A stretch of 64,000 bases of DNA from JBMDXB01 sp048594885 (GCA_048594885.1 JBMDXB010000027.1:106113-170112); one strand, 5' to 3'; shown: positions 44,575 through 53,571, counted from the first letter of the stretch. The notes: generated from the sequence alone by a model not told the origin. A program made the numbers and translations.

Positions 44575-46547
44575 CGCGACGAGGTCTTCATGCCGTGCCC
44601 GAGGAAGAAGCTCGGGTGCGGCGGCTGGTTGTAGCCGACGTTCTGCCACGCGATCGCGAGGCGATACATGCGATCGTGCATGAGCGTCGGCAGCCGGCTC
44701 TCCGCCGGGATCGTCGTCGTGTAGATGCGCAGCGCGGTGTTGTCCGCCGTGCGCCAGATCACTTCCTCGCGCCAGTCGCCGAACAGATCCGCGGAGAGCG
44801 CCGGCGTCCCCTTGCCGCCGTTGTTCGGCGCCGCGCCGTCCGCGGTCAGCAGCCGCACGAGCGTGGCAGTCGCCGGATCCCACTTCGCAATCCAGTTGCG
44901 ATCGAGCAGCTCGCGCACCGGATCGGCATCCCACCACACCGCGAAGTTCGATGACGAGGGCGCGTCCGAGATGCGCGTGCCTTTGACGTCGAGGAGCCCC
45001 GTGGGCGCCTCGGTCCAGAACTCCGCGCCCGGATGCCGCGGGTCGATGTCCGCCGCGAGCCCGCGGCCGACGTCGATGCCGGGCAGCAATCCCCAGATAA
45101 TCTCACCGGTGCGCGCGTCGTAGAGGGCGAGCCCCGGCGTTTTCAGCGCGACGGTGTCGTCCTCGTTCTCGTGAATGCCGAACACCTCGAGGCCGGGGCG
45201 CGCAGGATCGAGGTCGCCGACGTGCAGCGCGTCGCCGTGGCGGAGGCCCGTCGAGAAGAGCCCCTTGCCGTTGTCGTCGACGACCATCGAGCCGTAGACG
45301 ATTTCATCCCGGCCGTCCGCGTCGACGTCCGCAATCGACAGGCTGTGGTTGCCCTGGCCCGAGAATGGCGAGGCCTTGGGGTTCGGATACGGCGGCGGCG
45401 CGCTGCCGGAGTCGAACACCCATCGCGATGTCAGCTTGCCGCGGCGCCAATCCCACGCGGCGAGAACGGTCCGCCCGTAGTAGCCACGCGCCATGATGAC
45501 GCTCGGCAGGCGGCCGTCGAGATACGCAACGCCGGCGAGAAATCGATCGACGCGGTTGCCCGTGTTGTCGATCCGGCCGTTGCCGCCGATGCCGCCCCAC
45601 GCGTCCTGCGGTTCCCGGCCGGGAATGTAGTCGGTCGTCGCGAGCGCCGCGCCGGTGAGGCCGTCGAACACGGTGAGGTACTCCGGACCCGCGAGGATCT
45701 TGCCGTAGCGCGGGCTCTTTGGGTCGTCGAGCGAGCGATAGTCCTTCGCTCGGTCGCCGATCACCTTGCCCTTGCCGTCGACGGTTCCATCGGCCGTCTT
45801 GCATGCCAGTTCCGCGCGGCCGTCGCCGTCCAGATCGAAGACGATGAACTGCGTGTAGTGCGCGCCGGCTCTGATGTTGCGACCGAGATCGATGCGCCAC
45901 AGCCGGGTGCCATCCAGCTCGTAGGCATCGAGCAGCACGTTGCCCGTGACGCCGTTCGACGCCGTGTCGCGCGAGTTCGAGGGATCCCACTTCAGGACGA
46001 TCTCGTACTCGCCGTCGCCGTCGAGATCCGCGGCGCTCGCGTCGTTCGGGCTGTAGGTATAGTCCATCGGCGCGCCCGCCGGACCGGGCACCTTTCCCCC
46101 TGCGGGCCGCTGCAGCGGCACGGTGAGGAACGGCTGGACAGGTGCGTTGTCAGCGAGCCGGAACGTGTCGCCCGCCGGCTGCTCCTTTCCGCCGGTGACG
46201 GCGCGAACTTCGTAGGTGTTCTCGACGCGAAGATCGGCGGTCGTGTCGACGAAGTCCGTCGTCTTCGTGAGCGGAGCCTGGTTCAGCCGCTCAGGCTTTG
46301 CGCCGCGGGCGGTGCGATAGAGATTGAATGCGACGTTCGCCGGATCGGTCGCAAGGAGCCGCCACCCGACGTAGACGGACGCTTCGCTCGAACGCACGGC
46401 GACGACGCCGCGTCCGAGCCTCTCCATCGCGGGCTGCGCGCCAGCGGCGGTCGCCCAGAGAAGGCACGCAACGGCGGCGAGCGCCTTGGGGTCAGGTCTT
46501 GAATTATCACTTTTAGGGCGTGCGCCCGGAAGAAAGTGATGATTCAA
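44571..46547 (-). CDS. Rhamnogalacturonan lyase (polysaccharide lyase family 11)
   Basis: The mature part matches PL11: MERLGRGVVAVRSSEASVYVGWRLLATDP, FNLYR, DYTYSPNDASAADLDGDGEYEIVLKWDPSNSRD, NRVDRFLAGVAYLDGRLPSVIMARGYYGRTVLAAWDWR, NHSLSIADVDADGRDEIVYGSM, HVGDLDPARPGLEVFGIHE, and the C-terminal MHDRMYRLAIAWQNVGYNQPPHPSFFLG. Several DxDGDG loops bind Ca2+. The enzyme cleaves the pectin backbone between rhamnose and galacturonate. The signal peptide core (ALAAVACLLWATAAGA) is intact, but the only usable start codon is a TTG at 46547 inside a REP-like palindrome, giving 658 aa. Confidence 0.9.
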   Translation of the reverse strand: MNHHFLPGARPKSDNSRPDPKALAAVACLLWATAAGAQPAMERLGRGVVAVRSSEASVYVGWRLLATDPANVAFNLYRTARGAKPERLNQAPLTKTTDFVDTTADLRVENTYEVRAVTGGKEQPAGDTFRLADNAPVQPFLTVPLQRPAGGKVPGPAGAPMDYTYSPNDASAADLDGDGEYEIVLKWDPSNSRDTASNGVTGNVLLDAYELDGTRLWRIDLGRNIRAGAHYTQFIVFDLDGDGRAELACKTADGTVDGKGKVIGDRAKDYRSLDDPKSPRYGKILAGPEYLTVFDGLTGAALATTDYIPGREPQDAWGGIGGNGRIDNTGNRVDRFLAGVAYLDGRLPSVIMARGYYGRTVLAAWDWRRGKLTSRWVFDSGSAPPPYPNPKASPFSGQGNHSLSIADVDADGRDEIVYGSMVVDDNGKGLFSTGLRHGDALHVGDLDPARPGLEVFGIHENEDDTVALKTPGLALYDARTGEIIWGLLPGIDVGRGLAADIDPRHPGAEFWTEAPTGLLDVKGTRISDAPSSSNFAVWWDADPVRELLDRNWIAKWDPATATLVRLLTADGAAPNNGGKGTPALSADLFGDWREEVIWRTADNTALRIYTTTIPAESRLPTLMHDRMYRLAIAWQNVGYNQPPHPSFFLGHGMKTSSR

Positions 46548-46558
46548 GACCTGACCCC
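46488..46558. repeat. REP-like palindrome (copy 1) at a gene boundary
   Basis: Arms of about 26 bp (GGGGTCAGGTCTTGAATt and its complement, extended by ATCACTTT) flank a short centre that itself contains GGGC-GTGC-GCCC. The same 17-bp arm ends occur at 58227-58276. Such elements with GGGGTCAGGTCTTG ends are known near REP-associated tyrosine transposases in many bacteria; no transposase is in this window. The element overlaps the ends of both neighbouring genes. Confidence 0.85.
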
Positions 46559-47668
46559 ACTGGGAATGCGCTGCGCGACCGGCGGCAGCGCCGGGAAATC
46601 GGTGAACGGGCGATCCTGATACCAGTAGGCGCACGAGTAAAAGTTGTCGCCGCGATCGTTTGCGTGGCCGTGCTCCATCGTGTGCTTCAGCGACTTCGAG
46701 AACGTGACCGGGTTGTCGCCGTGGAAGCGGTAGCAGCAATAGCGACCGCCGACGCGCTCGGGACTTTGAATGAGCGGCGCGCCGTACTGATGGTGCGAGA
46801 ACGCTCTCGCGTTGATACGCCCGCCGAAGTTCCAGCTCCCGAGGAAGTAGTCCTCCGAGCCGGTGCCGATGATGAGCGGCTTCGACGAGTCGTCAACGAA
46901 GATCATGTCGTCGCCTTCGCCCATCCAGCCTTCAGCGTTCTGAATCACGCCGAGCGTTGCGCCCATCAGGTGGCCGCGGCCGCGCGTCTCGCAATAGACG
47001 TAGTTGGTCGCACCGTCGGGGTTCTTGCTTTCCGGCAGCTTCTGCGCGGCGTTCGGCACCGCCTGCCGGTAGTGCGCGTGAAAGTAGGCGGCGTCCGCCG
47101 GCAGCGAGGGCGTTTCGATGTAGTCGATGTTGGAGTAGAACGCGCCGACGTCACGCGTGCCCTCGTTCGTCACCGTCATCCGCGCGCCCTTGCGGTAGGG
47201 CATCGCGAAGTAGCAGTTCAGCGACTGCCCCGGCGAGCACGCGAGGTACTGGCTTTCGTAGATGACGTAGTCGCCGAGATTCAGGCCGAAGAAGTCGCCG
47301 ATCGGCGTCTCCACGCTCGGCTTCTGCAGGCCGTCCCAGTAGGCGCGGAGCACCAGCTCCTTCAAATGCAGCGGGCTCTGCGCGGAAATCGTGAACCAGA
47401 TGTGCGAGATCACGCCGGCGCCGGCGGCGTTGAAGATCTCCTTCTCCTGGCCGCCCTTGAGCAGCCACCGGTCGGCGTTCCCACCCGTCGTGTCGTGGCT
47501 GGATTGCTTCAGCGATCGATAGCGCTGTACGCGCGCGTACGGCGGCATCCAGTCGAAGCCGTCGGCGGCGGGCGCCTGCGCCTGCGCATCCGCGAACGGG
47601 GTCAGGCCTGCGAGGCCGGTCAGGCCGGCTCCGCCCACGAGGGTTTGAACGAACTGTCGTCGCGACAT
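46544..47668 (-). CDS. Exported DUF2961-family protein
   Basis: The 374-aa protein has a twin-arginine-like signal (SRRQFVQTLVGGAGLTGLAG) after GGGAGGT. The body matches DUF2961: GAGVISHIWFTI, LHLKELVLRAYWDG, VETPIGDFFGLNLG, RKGARMTVTNEGTRDVGAFYSNIDYI, EGDDMIFVD, GTGSEDYFLGSWNFGG. Members are associated with glycan breakdown, including fructan and arabinan hydrolases. Its last four residues (GVRS) and the TGA come from the REP-like palindrome, so the native C-terminus may have been trimmed. Confidence 0.85.
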   Translation of the reverse strand: MSRRQFVQTLVGGAGLTGLAGLTPFADAQAQAPAADGFDWMPPYARVQRYRSLKQSSHDTTGGNADRWLLKGGQEKEIFNAAGAGVISHIWFTISAQSPLHLKELVLRAYWDGLQKPSVETPIGDFFGLNLGDYVIYESQYLACSPGQSLNCYFAMPYRKGARMTVTNEGTRDVGAFYSNIDYIETPSLPADAAYFHAHYRQAVPNAAQKLPESKNPDGATNYVYCETRGRGHLMGATLGVIQNAEGWMGEGDDMIFVDDSSKPLIIGTGSEDYFLGSWNFGGRINARAFSHHQYGAPLIQSPERVGGRYCCYRFHGDNPVTFSKSLKHTMEHGHANDRGDNFYSCAYWYQDRPFTDFPALPPVAQRIPSGVRS

Positions 47669-47693
47669 CGGACCTCCCAGGAACTGACGCAGT

Positions 47694-47728
47694 CAACTCC
47701 CACAGGCCAACGGCCAAAGGCCAAAGAC
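47694..47728. repeat. Two and a half copies of a 14-bp tandem repeat
   Basis: Units read CAACTCCCACAGGC, CAACGGCCAAAGGC and a partial CAAAGAC. They belong to the same family as the longer array at 50967-51105 on the other side of the glycyl-radical operon. Confidence 0.65.
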
Positions 47729-47737
47729 CGCGTCAGC

Positions 47738-50053
47738 TTACACCGCCTGGTGCTCGGTGCGGCTGATGATCTCGTCCTGCAGCGCGCGCGTCAGATCGCA
47801 GAAATAGTCGCTGTATCCCGCCACGCGGACGATCAGGTCGCGATGCTTCTCCGGCTCCGCCTGCGCGGCTCGCAGCGTGTCGGCGGTGACGACGTTGAAC
47901 TGGATGTGGTGGCCGCCGAGGGCGAAGTAGGTGCGCACGAAGGCGGCGAGCTTGTCGAGATCCGCCGACGTCTGCAGCGCGTCGGGCGCGAACTTCTGGT
48001 TCAGCAGCGTGCCGCCGGTACGCGCGTGGTCGAGCGCCGCGGCCGACCGGATGACGGCCGTCGGTCCCTGGCGATCGGCGCCCTGGACGGGAGAGATGCC
48101 TTCCGAGACCGGCTCGAACGCACGGCGCCCGTCCGGCGTCGCGCCCACTTTCGATCCAAAGTACACGTGGCATGTCGTCGACAGGTAATTCACGTGGAAC
48201 TCGCCGCCGCGCGTGTTCGGACGTCCCTCGACGGCGTCGTACACGGCATCGAACACCGCCTGCAGCATGCCGTCCGCTCTCGCGTCGTCATTGCCGTACC
48301 GCGGCGTGCGGTTCCAGAGGCGCTGCCGCAGCGGCTCGTCGCCTTCGAAGTTCCGTGCGAGCGCCTCTCGCAGGCCCGCGAGCGATACCGTACGCCGCTC
48401 GAAGACGTGCTCGCGGATCGCCGAGAGGCTGTCGGTCAGCGTGCCGATGCCGACCGGCATGATGTACGTCGTGTCATAGCGCGCGCCGCCGTCGTTGTAG
48501 TCGCGCCCCTTGGCGATGCAGTCGTCCACCAGCAATGAGAGGAACGGCGCCGGCATGCGCGTCCCGTAGAGCCGCTCGATGACGTTGGTGCCTCGAGCCT
48601 TCACGTCGACCGCACGCCGAAGCGTCGATCGGAACACGTCGAAGAGCGCGTCGAAGGACTCGAGCGCCGCGACGTCCGGGTCGCGCAGCGTCTCCTCGAG
48701 CACCTTCGGCAGATTGAAGTATCCGGTCAGAATGTAGGCTTCCTTGCCGAACGCGCCCGTCTCCACGCAGCCGCTCGTGCCGCCCGCACGCGCATCGGCA
48801 AGCGACTTCCCCTGCCGCAGCAGCTCCTCGACGACGACATCGGCGTTGAAGATCGACGGTTGGCCCCAGCCTTTTCTCACGATCTCGAGCGCGCGCTTCA
48901 GGAAGCGATCCGGACTCCTGCGACTGAGCTGGATATTGGACGACGGCTGGAGCAGGCGCATCTCGTCGATGACGTCGAGGACGAGATACGTGAGGTCGTT
49001 GACGCCGTCGCTGCCGTCGGCGAGCAGTCCGCCGGTGTTGATGTTCGCGAAATCGGTGTAGGTGCCGCTCTCCGCCGCCGTGACGCCGACCTTGGGCGGC
49101 GCCGGCTGGTTGTTGAACTTGATCCAGAAGCACTGCAGCAGCTCGCGCGCGGCATCCTCAGTGAGGCTGCCGTCGCGCAGCCCGTCGCGATAGAACGGGT
49201 ACAGGTGCTGATCGATGTGCCCGGGATTGAAGCTGTCCCACGTGTTCAGCTCGGTGACGACGCCGAGGTGCACGAACCAGTACGCCTGCAGCGCCTCGTG
49301 GAAGTCGCGCGGCGCTTCGGCGGGAACACGCGTGCACACGTCGGCGATGCGTTCGAGCTCCGCCCGCCGCGCATCGCTCGGCTCGACCGCTGCCAGCGCG
49401 AGCGCCGCCTGCGCGTGACGCTCGGCGAACGTGACGATCGCCTCGGCGCAGAGGCGCATCGCGCGCAGTTCCTCCTGCCGATCGTAGGCGTGCGGGTCCG
49501 CGAGGTAATCGAGCGCCGCCAACGCGCCGTCGACGTCGTCGATCACCTGGCGCATACCGCGCCGGTAGATGCGGCCGTCGAGCACGGTGTGTCCCGGCGC
49601 GCGCTGCTCCATGAACTCGGTGAAGAAGCCCGCCTCGTACGCCGCCAGCCACTCCGGCGTCATCTGCGCGAACAACGCGTCGCGCATCGAGCGTCCCTGC
49701 CAGAACGGGATGATGCGATCGCGATACGCGGCTCGGACGTCGTCGCACACGCGGTAGGAGATCTTCTCGCGCGAGTGCAGGACGTCGAGGTCCTGCAGCG
49801 TGTGGCAGCACAGCTCGGGAAACGTCGGCGTCATCTTCGGGGCAGGGCCGCGCTCGCCGACGATCAGCTCGCCGTCACCGATGGAGATCGTCTTCCGCTC
49901 CATCAGGTGCTTGAACGTCATCGCCCGCAGCATCGGCGGCGACAGCGCTCCGTAGCGTTCCTGCGCCTCCGTCACGAGCAGCGCCCGCTCGGCGGAGATC
50001 GACGGCATCGTCGCGAGGCTGTGCTCGCGCAGCATGGCGACCCTGGCGTTCAT
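47738..50053 (-). CDS. Glycyl-radical enzyme (pyruvate formate-lyase superfamily), dehydratase-like
   Basis: The 771-aa enzyme starts at an ATG (GGAGGAACGTC upstream) overlapping the activase stop. The active-site thiyl Cys429 and Glu431 lie in GGTSGCVETGAFGKE, and the glycyl radical is Gly746 in VRVAGYSDYF. The GCVE motif separates it from pyruvate formate-lyase (adjacent Cys-Cys) and fits C-O or C-N dehydratases. The flanking GAFGKEAYILTGYFNLPK resembles what I recall of trans-4-hydroxyproline dehydratase; diol dehydratase is an alternative. It needs anoxic activation by the adjacent radical-SAM enzyme. Confidence 0.9.
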   Translation of the reverse strand: MNARVAMLREHSLATMPSISAERALLVTEAQERYGALSPPMLRAMTFKHLMERKTISIGDGELIVGERGPAPKMTPTFPELCCHTLQDLDVLHSREKISYRVCDDVRAAYRDRIIPFWQGRSMRDALFAQMTPEWLAAYEAGFFTEFMEQRAPGHTVLDGRIYRRGMRQVIDDVDGALAALDYLADPHAYDRQEELRAMRLCAEAIVTFAERHAQAALALAAVEPSDARRAELERIADVCTRVPAEAPRDFHEALQAYWFVHLGVVTELNTWDSFNPGHIDQHLYPFYRDGLRDGSLTEDAARELLQCFWIKFNNQPAPPKVGVTAAESGTYTDFANINTGGLLADGSDGVNDLTYLVLDVIDEMRLLQPSSNIQLSRRSPDRFLKRALEIVRKGWGQPSIFNADVVVEELLRQGKSLADARAGGTSGCVETGAFGKEAYILTGYFNLPKVLEETLRDPDVAALESFDALFDVFRSTLRRAVDVKARGTNVIERLYGTRMPAPFLSLLVDDCIAKGRDYNDGGARYDTTYIMPVGIGTLTDSLSAIREHVFERRTVSLAGLREALARNFEGDEPLRQRLWNRTPRYGNDDARADGMLQAVFDAVYDAVEGRPNTRGGEFHVNYLSTTCHVYFGSKVGATPDGRRAFEPVSEGISPVQGADRQGPTAVIRSAAALDHARTGGTLLNQKFAPDALQTSADLDKLAAFVRTYFALGGHHIQFNVVTADTLRAAQAEPEKHRDLIVRVAGYSDYFCDLTRALQDEIISRTEHQAV

Positions 50054-50955
50054 GACGTTCCTCCGACTCTCGCGTCGAGGCCCAGGCCGCGCAGCAGCGC
50101 GGCCGCCCACTCGACGCTCTCTGTGTCTGCGGCTGGCATACCGTCGAGCGCGTACGGCCTGCCCAGACGCGCGTACTTCGCGACACCTGCGCGGTGATAT
50201 GGCAGCACGTCGATGCGGCTGACGCCGGCGGACGCCGCCAGGGTCGCGATGCCCCGCACGTTGTCCTCGTCATCGGTGACGCCGGGCACCAGCGGAAGGC
50301 GGATGACGATGCCGGCGCCGCGCGCCGCAAGCTCCCGAAGATTGGCGAGAATCAGCGCGTTCGACGCGCCCGTAACGGCGCGATGACGCGTATCGTCGGC
50401 CAGCTTCACGTCGTAGAGAAACAGCGGCGCGTGCTTCATCGCGCGCAGCACCGCGTGGCGGTTCGCGTGGCCGCACGTCTCGATGGCAGCGCCGATCCGT
50501 TCGCGGCGGCAGCGCTCGAGCAGCGCCGCGAGAAACGTCGGCTGCATCAGCGGCTCGCCGCCGGAAAACGTGACGCCTCCGCCCGACGCGTCATAGAACG
50601 GCACGTCGCGCCTGATGGCGGCCATCACCTCCTCGACGTCCATCAACTCGCCCTGCAGCTCCCGGGCGCCCGACGGACACAGCTCGACACACTCGCCGCA
50701 ACGCGCGCAGCGGCTGCGATCGATCGACGGGCCGCTCGGCCCAAGACGTGCCGCTGACCGCTTGCAGCCCTCGACGCACGAGGCGCACGCAATGCACCGA
50801 TCGTTCAGCAGCAGGATCTCAGGGTCGAGCGCCTGCGTCTCCGGGCTGTGGCACCACTGGCAACGCAGCGGACAGCCCTTGAAGAACACCACGGTCCGCA
50901 CGCCGGGACCGTCGTGCACGGCGCTGCGCGAGATCCTCGCGATCCGCCCCTTCAC
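50050..50955 (-). CDS. Glycyl-radical enzyme activating protein (radical SAM)
   Basis: The 301-aa product has the family motif CPLRCQWC (CxxxCxxC) for the SAM-binding cluster. A ferredoxin-like insert with two CxxCxxCxxxC sites (CIACASCVEGC, CARCGECVELC) for two extra 4Fe-4S clusters follows, as in activases of non-PFL glycyl-radical enzymes. GGGVTFSGGEPLMQ is the SAM amino-group motif. The GTG at 50955 is chosen because the frame further upstream is translated repeat DNA. The stop overlaps the enzyme ATG (ATGA). Confidence 0.92.
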   Translation of the reverse strand: MKGRIARISRSAVHDGPGVRTVVFFKGCPLRCQWCHSPETQALDPEILLLNDRCIACASCVEGCKRSAARLGPSGPSIDRSRCARCGECVELCPSGARELQGELMDVEEVMAAIRRDVPFYDASGGGVTFSGGEPLMQPTFLAALLERCRRERIGAAIETCGHANRHAVLRAMKHAPLFLYDVKLADDTRHRAVTGASNALILANLRELAARGAGIVIRLPLVPGVTDDEDNVRGIATLAASAGVSRIDVLPYHRAGVAKYARLGRPYALDGMPAADTESVEWAAALLRGLGLDARVGGTS

Positions 50956-50966
50956 CTGATGCTTGT

Positions 50967-51105
50967 CAACTCCCAAGGGCCAACTTCCAAGGGCCAACCT
51001 AGGCAACTGCCAAAGGCCAACTGCCAAAGACCAAGTTCCAAAGGCCAACTTCCAAGGACCAACTTCCAAGGACCAACTTCCAAGGACCAACTTCCAAGGG
51101 CCAAC
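50967..51105. repeat. Tandem array of about ten 14-bp units upstream of the activase
   Basis: The unit is CAACTTCCAAGGRC with variants; the last four units on the plus strand are nearly identical and one unit is shortened to 10 bp. It fills the gap between the activase and the divergent PQQ-type gene. The regular short period and lack of spacers rule out a CRISPR array. Function unknown; slipped-strand copying is a likely origin. Confidence 0.85.
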
Positions 51106-51208
51106 GACGAAGAATGTGTGAAATGCAACTTGCTGACCCGTCACCGGAGGGCAAGAAACGGCGGCGCGCGCGTGCGCGATGACGGATTTCCGGCAATCGG
51201 GGGCGTGT

Positions 51209-51214
51209 TAGCAT
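51209..51214 (+). promoter_or_regulatory. -10 box TAGCAT of the PQQ-type propeller gene
   Basis: TAGCAT lies 7 nt (TCGCCCC) before the ATG at 51222 and no ribosome site intervenes, a leaderless layout. Confidence 0.5.
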
Positions 51215-51221
51215 TCGCCCC

Positions 51222-52985
51222 ATGACCCTGCCCATGAATCTTGCCGTTCTCGCGATCGCGATGATGTCGGTGGCCGCTGACGCCACTCGGGCGCAGCAGG
51301 CGGCGGTCGCGATCCCCTCCACGCCGTTGCGATACGGCGCGCTGACTGCCCGCTTTGGCGCCGACGGCGCGCTGCGCGTGGAAGGACAGGGTTGGCCGAC
51401 GCTCGCGGGCACATGGAAGCTTCAGGGCGACGAATTGACGGTCGCGACCAGCGGCGGGCCGCCGCCGTGCGCGGAGCCGGGCCGCTACCGCGTGCGCTTC
51501 GAGGGCACGCATGTGCTGTTGTCGCTGGTCGCCGACGGCTGCACCCCTCGTCGCATGATGCTCGATCGCAGCGAGTGGCGCCCCGAGGCGGAAGCGGTCA
51601 TCGTGCCGGAGCGGCGCATCGTTCGCACCGGACCGGATCGACCGAGGCCGCTGCCTCGTCCGGCGCCTGCGACGGGAAGCTGGCCGTCGTTCCGTGGCGT
51701 GAAGGCGTCGGGCATCGCCGAAAGTCAGGAGCTTCCGGAGAAGTGGGGCGGCGCGTCGAACGAGAACATCCTCTGGCGCGTTCCGATTCCCGGTCTGGCC
51801 CACTCGAGTCCCGTCGTCTGGGGCGATCGCATCTTCGTGACGACGGCGATCAGCAGCAAAGGGAGCGCGACGTTCAAGCCCGGGCTGTACGGCGACGGCG
51901 ATGCCTCCGACGACCTGTCGCCGCATCGCTGGATGCTGTACGCGATCGACAAGCGGACCGGCAAGATCGTGTGGGAGCGTGTCGCCGCGCAGGGAGAGCC
52001 GCGCAACAAGCGGCACATCAAATCGACGTATGCGAGCGCCTCACCCGCCACCGACGGCCGCATCGTCGTCGCGTGGTTCGGCTCTCAGGGCGTGCACGCG
52101 TTCGACGTCAACGGCAACCAGTTGTGGAAGGTCGACATCGGCAGCGTGAACATGGGCGCGTACGACATCCCGTCGTACGAGTGGGGGCCGGCCAGCTCGC
52201 CGATCGTCTGGAACGATCTGGTGATCGTGCAGTGCGACACGCAGGCTGACTCGTTCCTGCTCGCGCTCGACGCGCGCACGGGCAAGACGGTGTGGAAGAC
52301 GGAGCGCGACGAGCTGCCATCGTGGGGAACGCCAACCGTCGTCGACACGCCTGCGGGACCGCAGCTCGTGACGAACGCATCGAAGTTCATCCGCGGCTAC
52401 GATCCGCGCACCGGCGCGGAGCTGTGGAAGCTTGGCGGCAGCTCGAAGATCACCGCGCCGACGCCCATCCTCGGCGACGGGCTGATCGTTGTGAGCAGCG
52501 GGCGCGCACCGGAACGTCCGATCTTCGCGATCCGGCCGTCGGCGCGCGGCGATATCACGCTCGCGTCTGGCGCGTCAGGCAGCGACGCGGTCGTGTGGAG
52601 CAAGACCGGCCGCGGTCCATACATGCCGACGCCGCTCGCTTACAACGGCATCCTCTACGTGCTCGCGAACAACGGCGTCTTCGACGCGTACGACCTGAAG
52701 ACGGGCGAAGAGATCTACCGTCAACGCCTCACGCAGATCGGCAGCGGTTACAGCGCGTCGCCGGTGGCTGCCGACGGCCGCATCTATCTATCGAACGAGG
52801 ACGGCGACATCACGGTCGTCGCGGCGGGACGGGAGTTTCGTCAGATCGCGACCAACTCGATGGGCGAGCTGCTGATGGCGACGCCGGCGCTGTCCCAGGG
52901 CGTCATGTACGTGCGCACCTCATCGAGCCTGATTGCCGTCGGCAAACCGCGCGGCCGGTCGAGCGCGTCGCCGGCAGCGCGGTAG
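51222..52985 (+). CDS. Exported PQQ-like (BamB-type) beta-propeller protein
   Basis: The 587-aa product has a signal peptide (LAVLAIAMMSVAADATRAQQ). After about 140 residues of a beta-rich N-terminal domain it becomes a PQQ-like propeller with the W-x-x-x-x-x-G-x-S-P-V and AlDxxTGKxVW signatures (NILWRVPIPGLAHSSPVVWGDRIFV, LYAIDKRTGKIVWE, LLALDARTGKTVWK, YDPRTGAELWK, YDLKTGEEIYRQ). No catalytic quinoprotein residues are recognised. It may be a structural or binding propeller in the periplasm. Confidence 0.85.
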   Translation: MTLPMNLAVLAIAMMSVAADATRAQQAAVAIPSTPLRYGALTARFGADGALRVEGQGWPTLAGTWKLQGDELTVATSGGPPPCAEPGRYRVRFEGTHVLLSLVADGCTPRRMMLDRSEWRPEAEAVIVPERRIVRTGPDRPRPLPRPAPATGSWPSFRGVKASGIAESQELPEKWGGASNENILWRVPIPGLAHSSPVVWGDRIFVTTAISSKGSATFKPGLYGDGDASDDLSPHRWMLYAIDKRTGKIVWERVAAQGEPRNKRHIKSTYASASPATDGRIVVAWFGSQGVHAFDVNGNQLWKVDIGSVNMGAYDIPSYEWGPASSPIVWNDLVIVQCDTQADSFLLALDARTGKTVWKTERDELPSWGTPTVVDTPAGPQLVTNASKFIRGYDPRTGAELWKLGGSSKITAPTPILGDGLIVVSSGRAPERPIFAIRPSARGDITLASGASGSDAVVWSKTGRGPYMPTPLAYNGILYVLANNGVFDAYDLKTGEEIYRQRLTQIGSGYSASPVAADGRIYLSNEDGDITVVAAGREFRQIATNSMGELLMATPALSQGVMYVRTSSSLIAVGKPRGRSSASPAAR

Positions 52986-52995
52986 CGTCGCCGTC

Positions 52996-53571
52996 CTATT
53001 CGTCGAATCCGGCCGGCGGCTGGAACGGCACGCCGCGCCGCTCGGCCATCTCGCGGCCGACCGCTTCGAGCTCCGCGCGGCTCAGCACGCGGCCTGCGGC
53101 GGGAAACAGATCGCGGTCCTCGATCGCGATGTGCTCGGTGTAGAGACGCTTCAGTTCAGCGACGTGCTCGCCAAGCCGGCGCGCATCGCCCGCGGACAGA
53201 ATCCCTTCCGACAGCCAGCGCGTTCCCAGCGCGTGAACGGCGTCGTGATGCTCCTGAGCGGTTCGATGGTCGGCTTCCAGGCGATCGAGCGTTTCACAGG
53301 CGGCCTTCGCCTGCGGATGGCCGGTCGCGCGGAGCCGCGGAAACAGGCTTTCCTCCTCGTCGGCCGCATGGCGCTTCGCGGCCGTGTCGAAGTACCGCAG
53401 CGCACCTTCGAGCGCCTGTCGATCCGGCGCCGTCAGCGCCGCGCCGCAGCGGACCTCGCTGATGGTCGCGAGCACGGACAGGAACTGCTCGATTCGCCGG
53501 TGGCAGTCGCTGAGCAGCCCGAGCGGCGTGTCGAATCCGTGGTCCGCGTGCTGGCCCACCTTCACAAGCAT
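52996..53571 (-). CDS. Hemerythrin HHE-domain protein
   Basis: The 191-aa helical protein carries the di-iron hemerythrin pattern: His in LLSDCHRRIEQFL, HAADEEESLFPRL (HxxxE), LEADHRTAQEHH, and TEHIAIEDRDLFP (HxxxxD). It may store oxygen or sense it, or repair or detoxify as in other HHE proteins. It is a single gene convergent with the PQQ-type propeller and divergent from the BlaI operon, whose operators lie about 75 bp from its start. Confidence 0.88.
   Translation of the reverse strand: MLVKVGQHADHGFDTPLGLLSDCHRRIEQFLSVLATISEVRCGAALTAPDRQALEGALRYFDTAAKRHAADEEESLFPRLRATGHPQAKAACETLDRLEADHRTAQEHHDAVHALGTRWLSEGILSAGDARRLGEHVAELKRLYTEHIAIEDRDLFPAAGRVLSRAELEAVGREMAERRGVPFQPPAGFDE

Noticed and set aside
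46520..48538. 672-codon plus-strand open frame
   Set aside because: It is antisense to DUF2961 and the glycyl-radical enzyme, both of which have clear family motifs; it has no recognisable domain.
50967..51105. Possible CRISPR array
   Set aside because: The period is 14 bp with no unique spacers and no cas genes; it is a simple tandem repeat.
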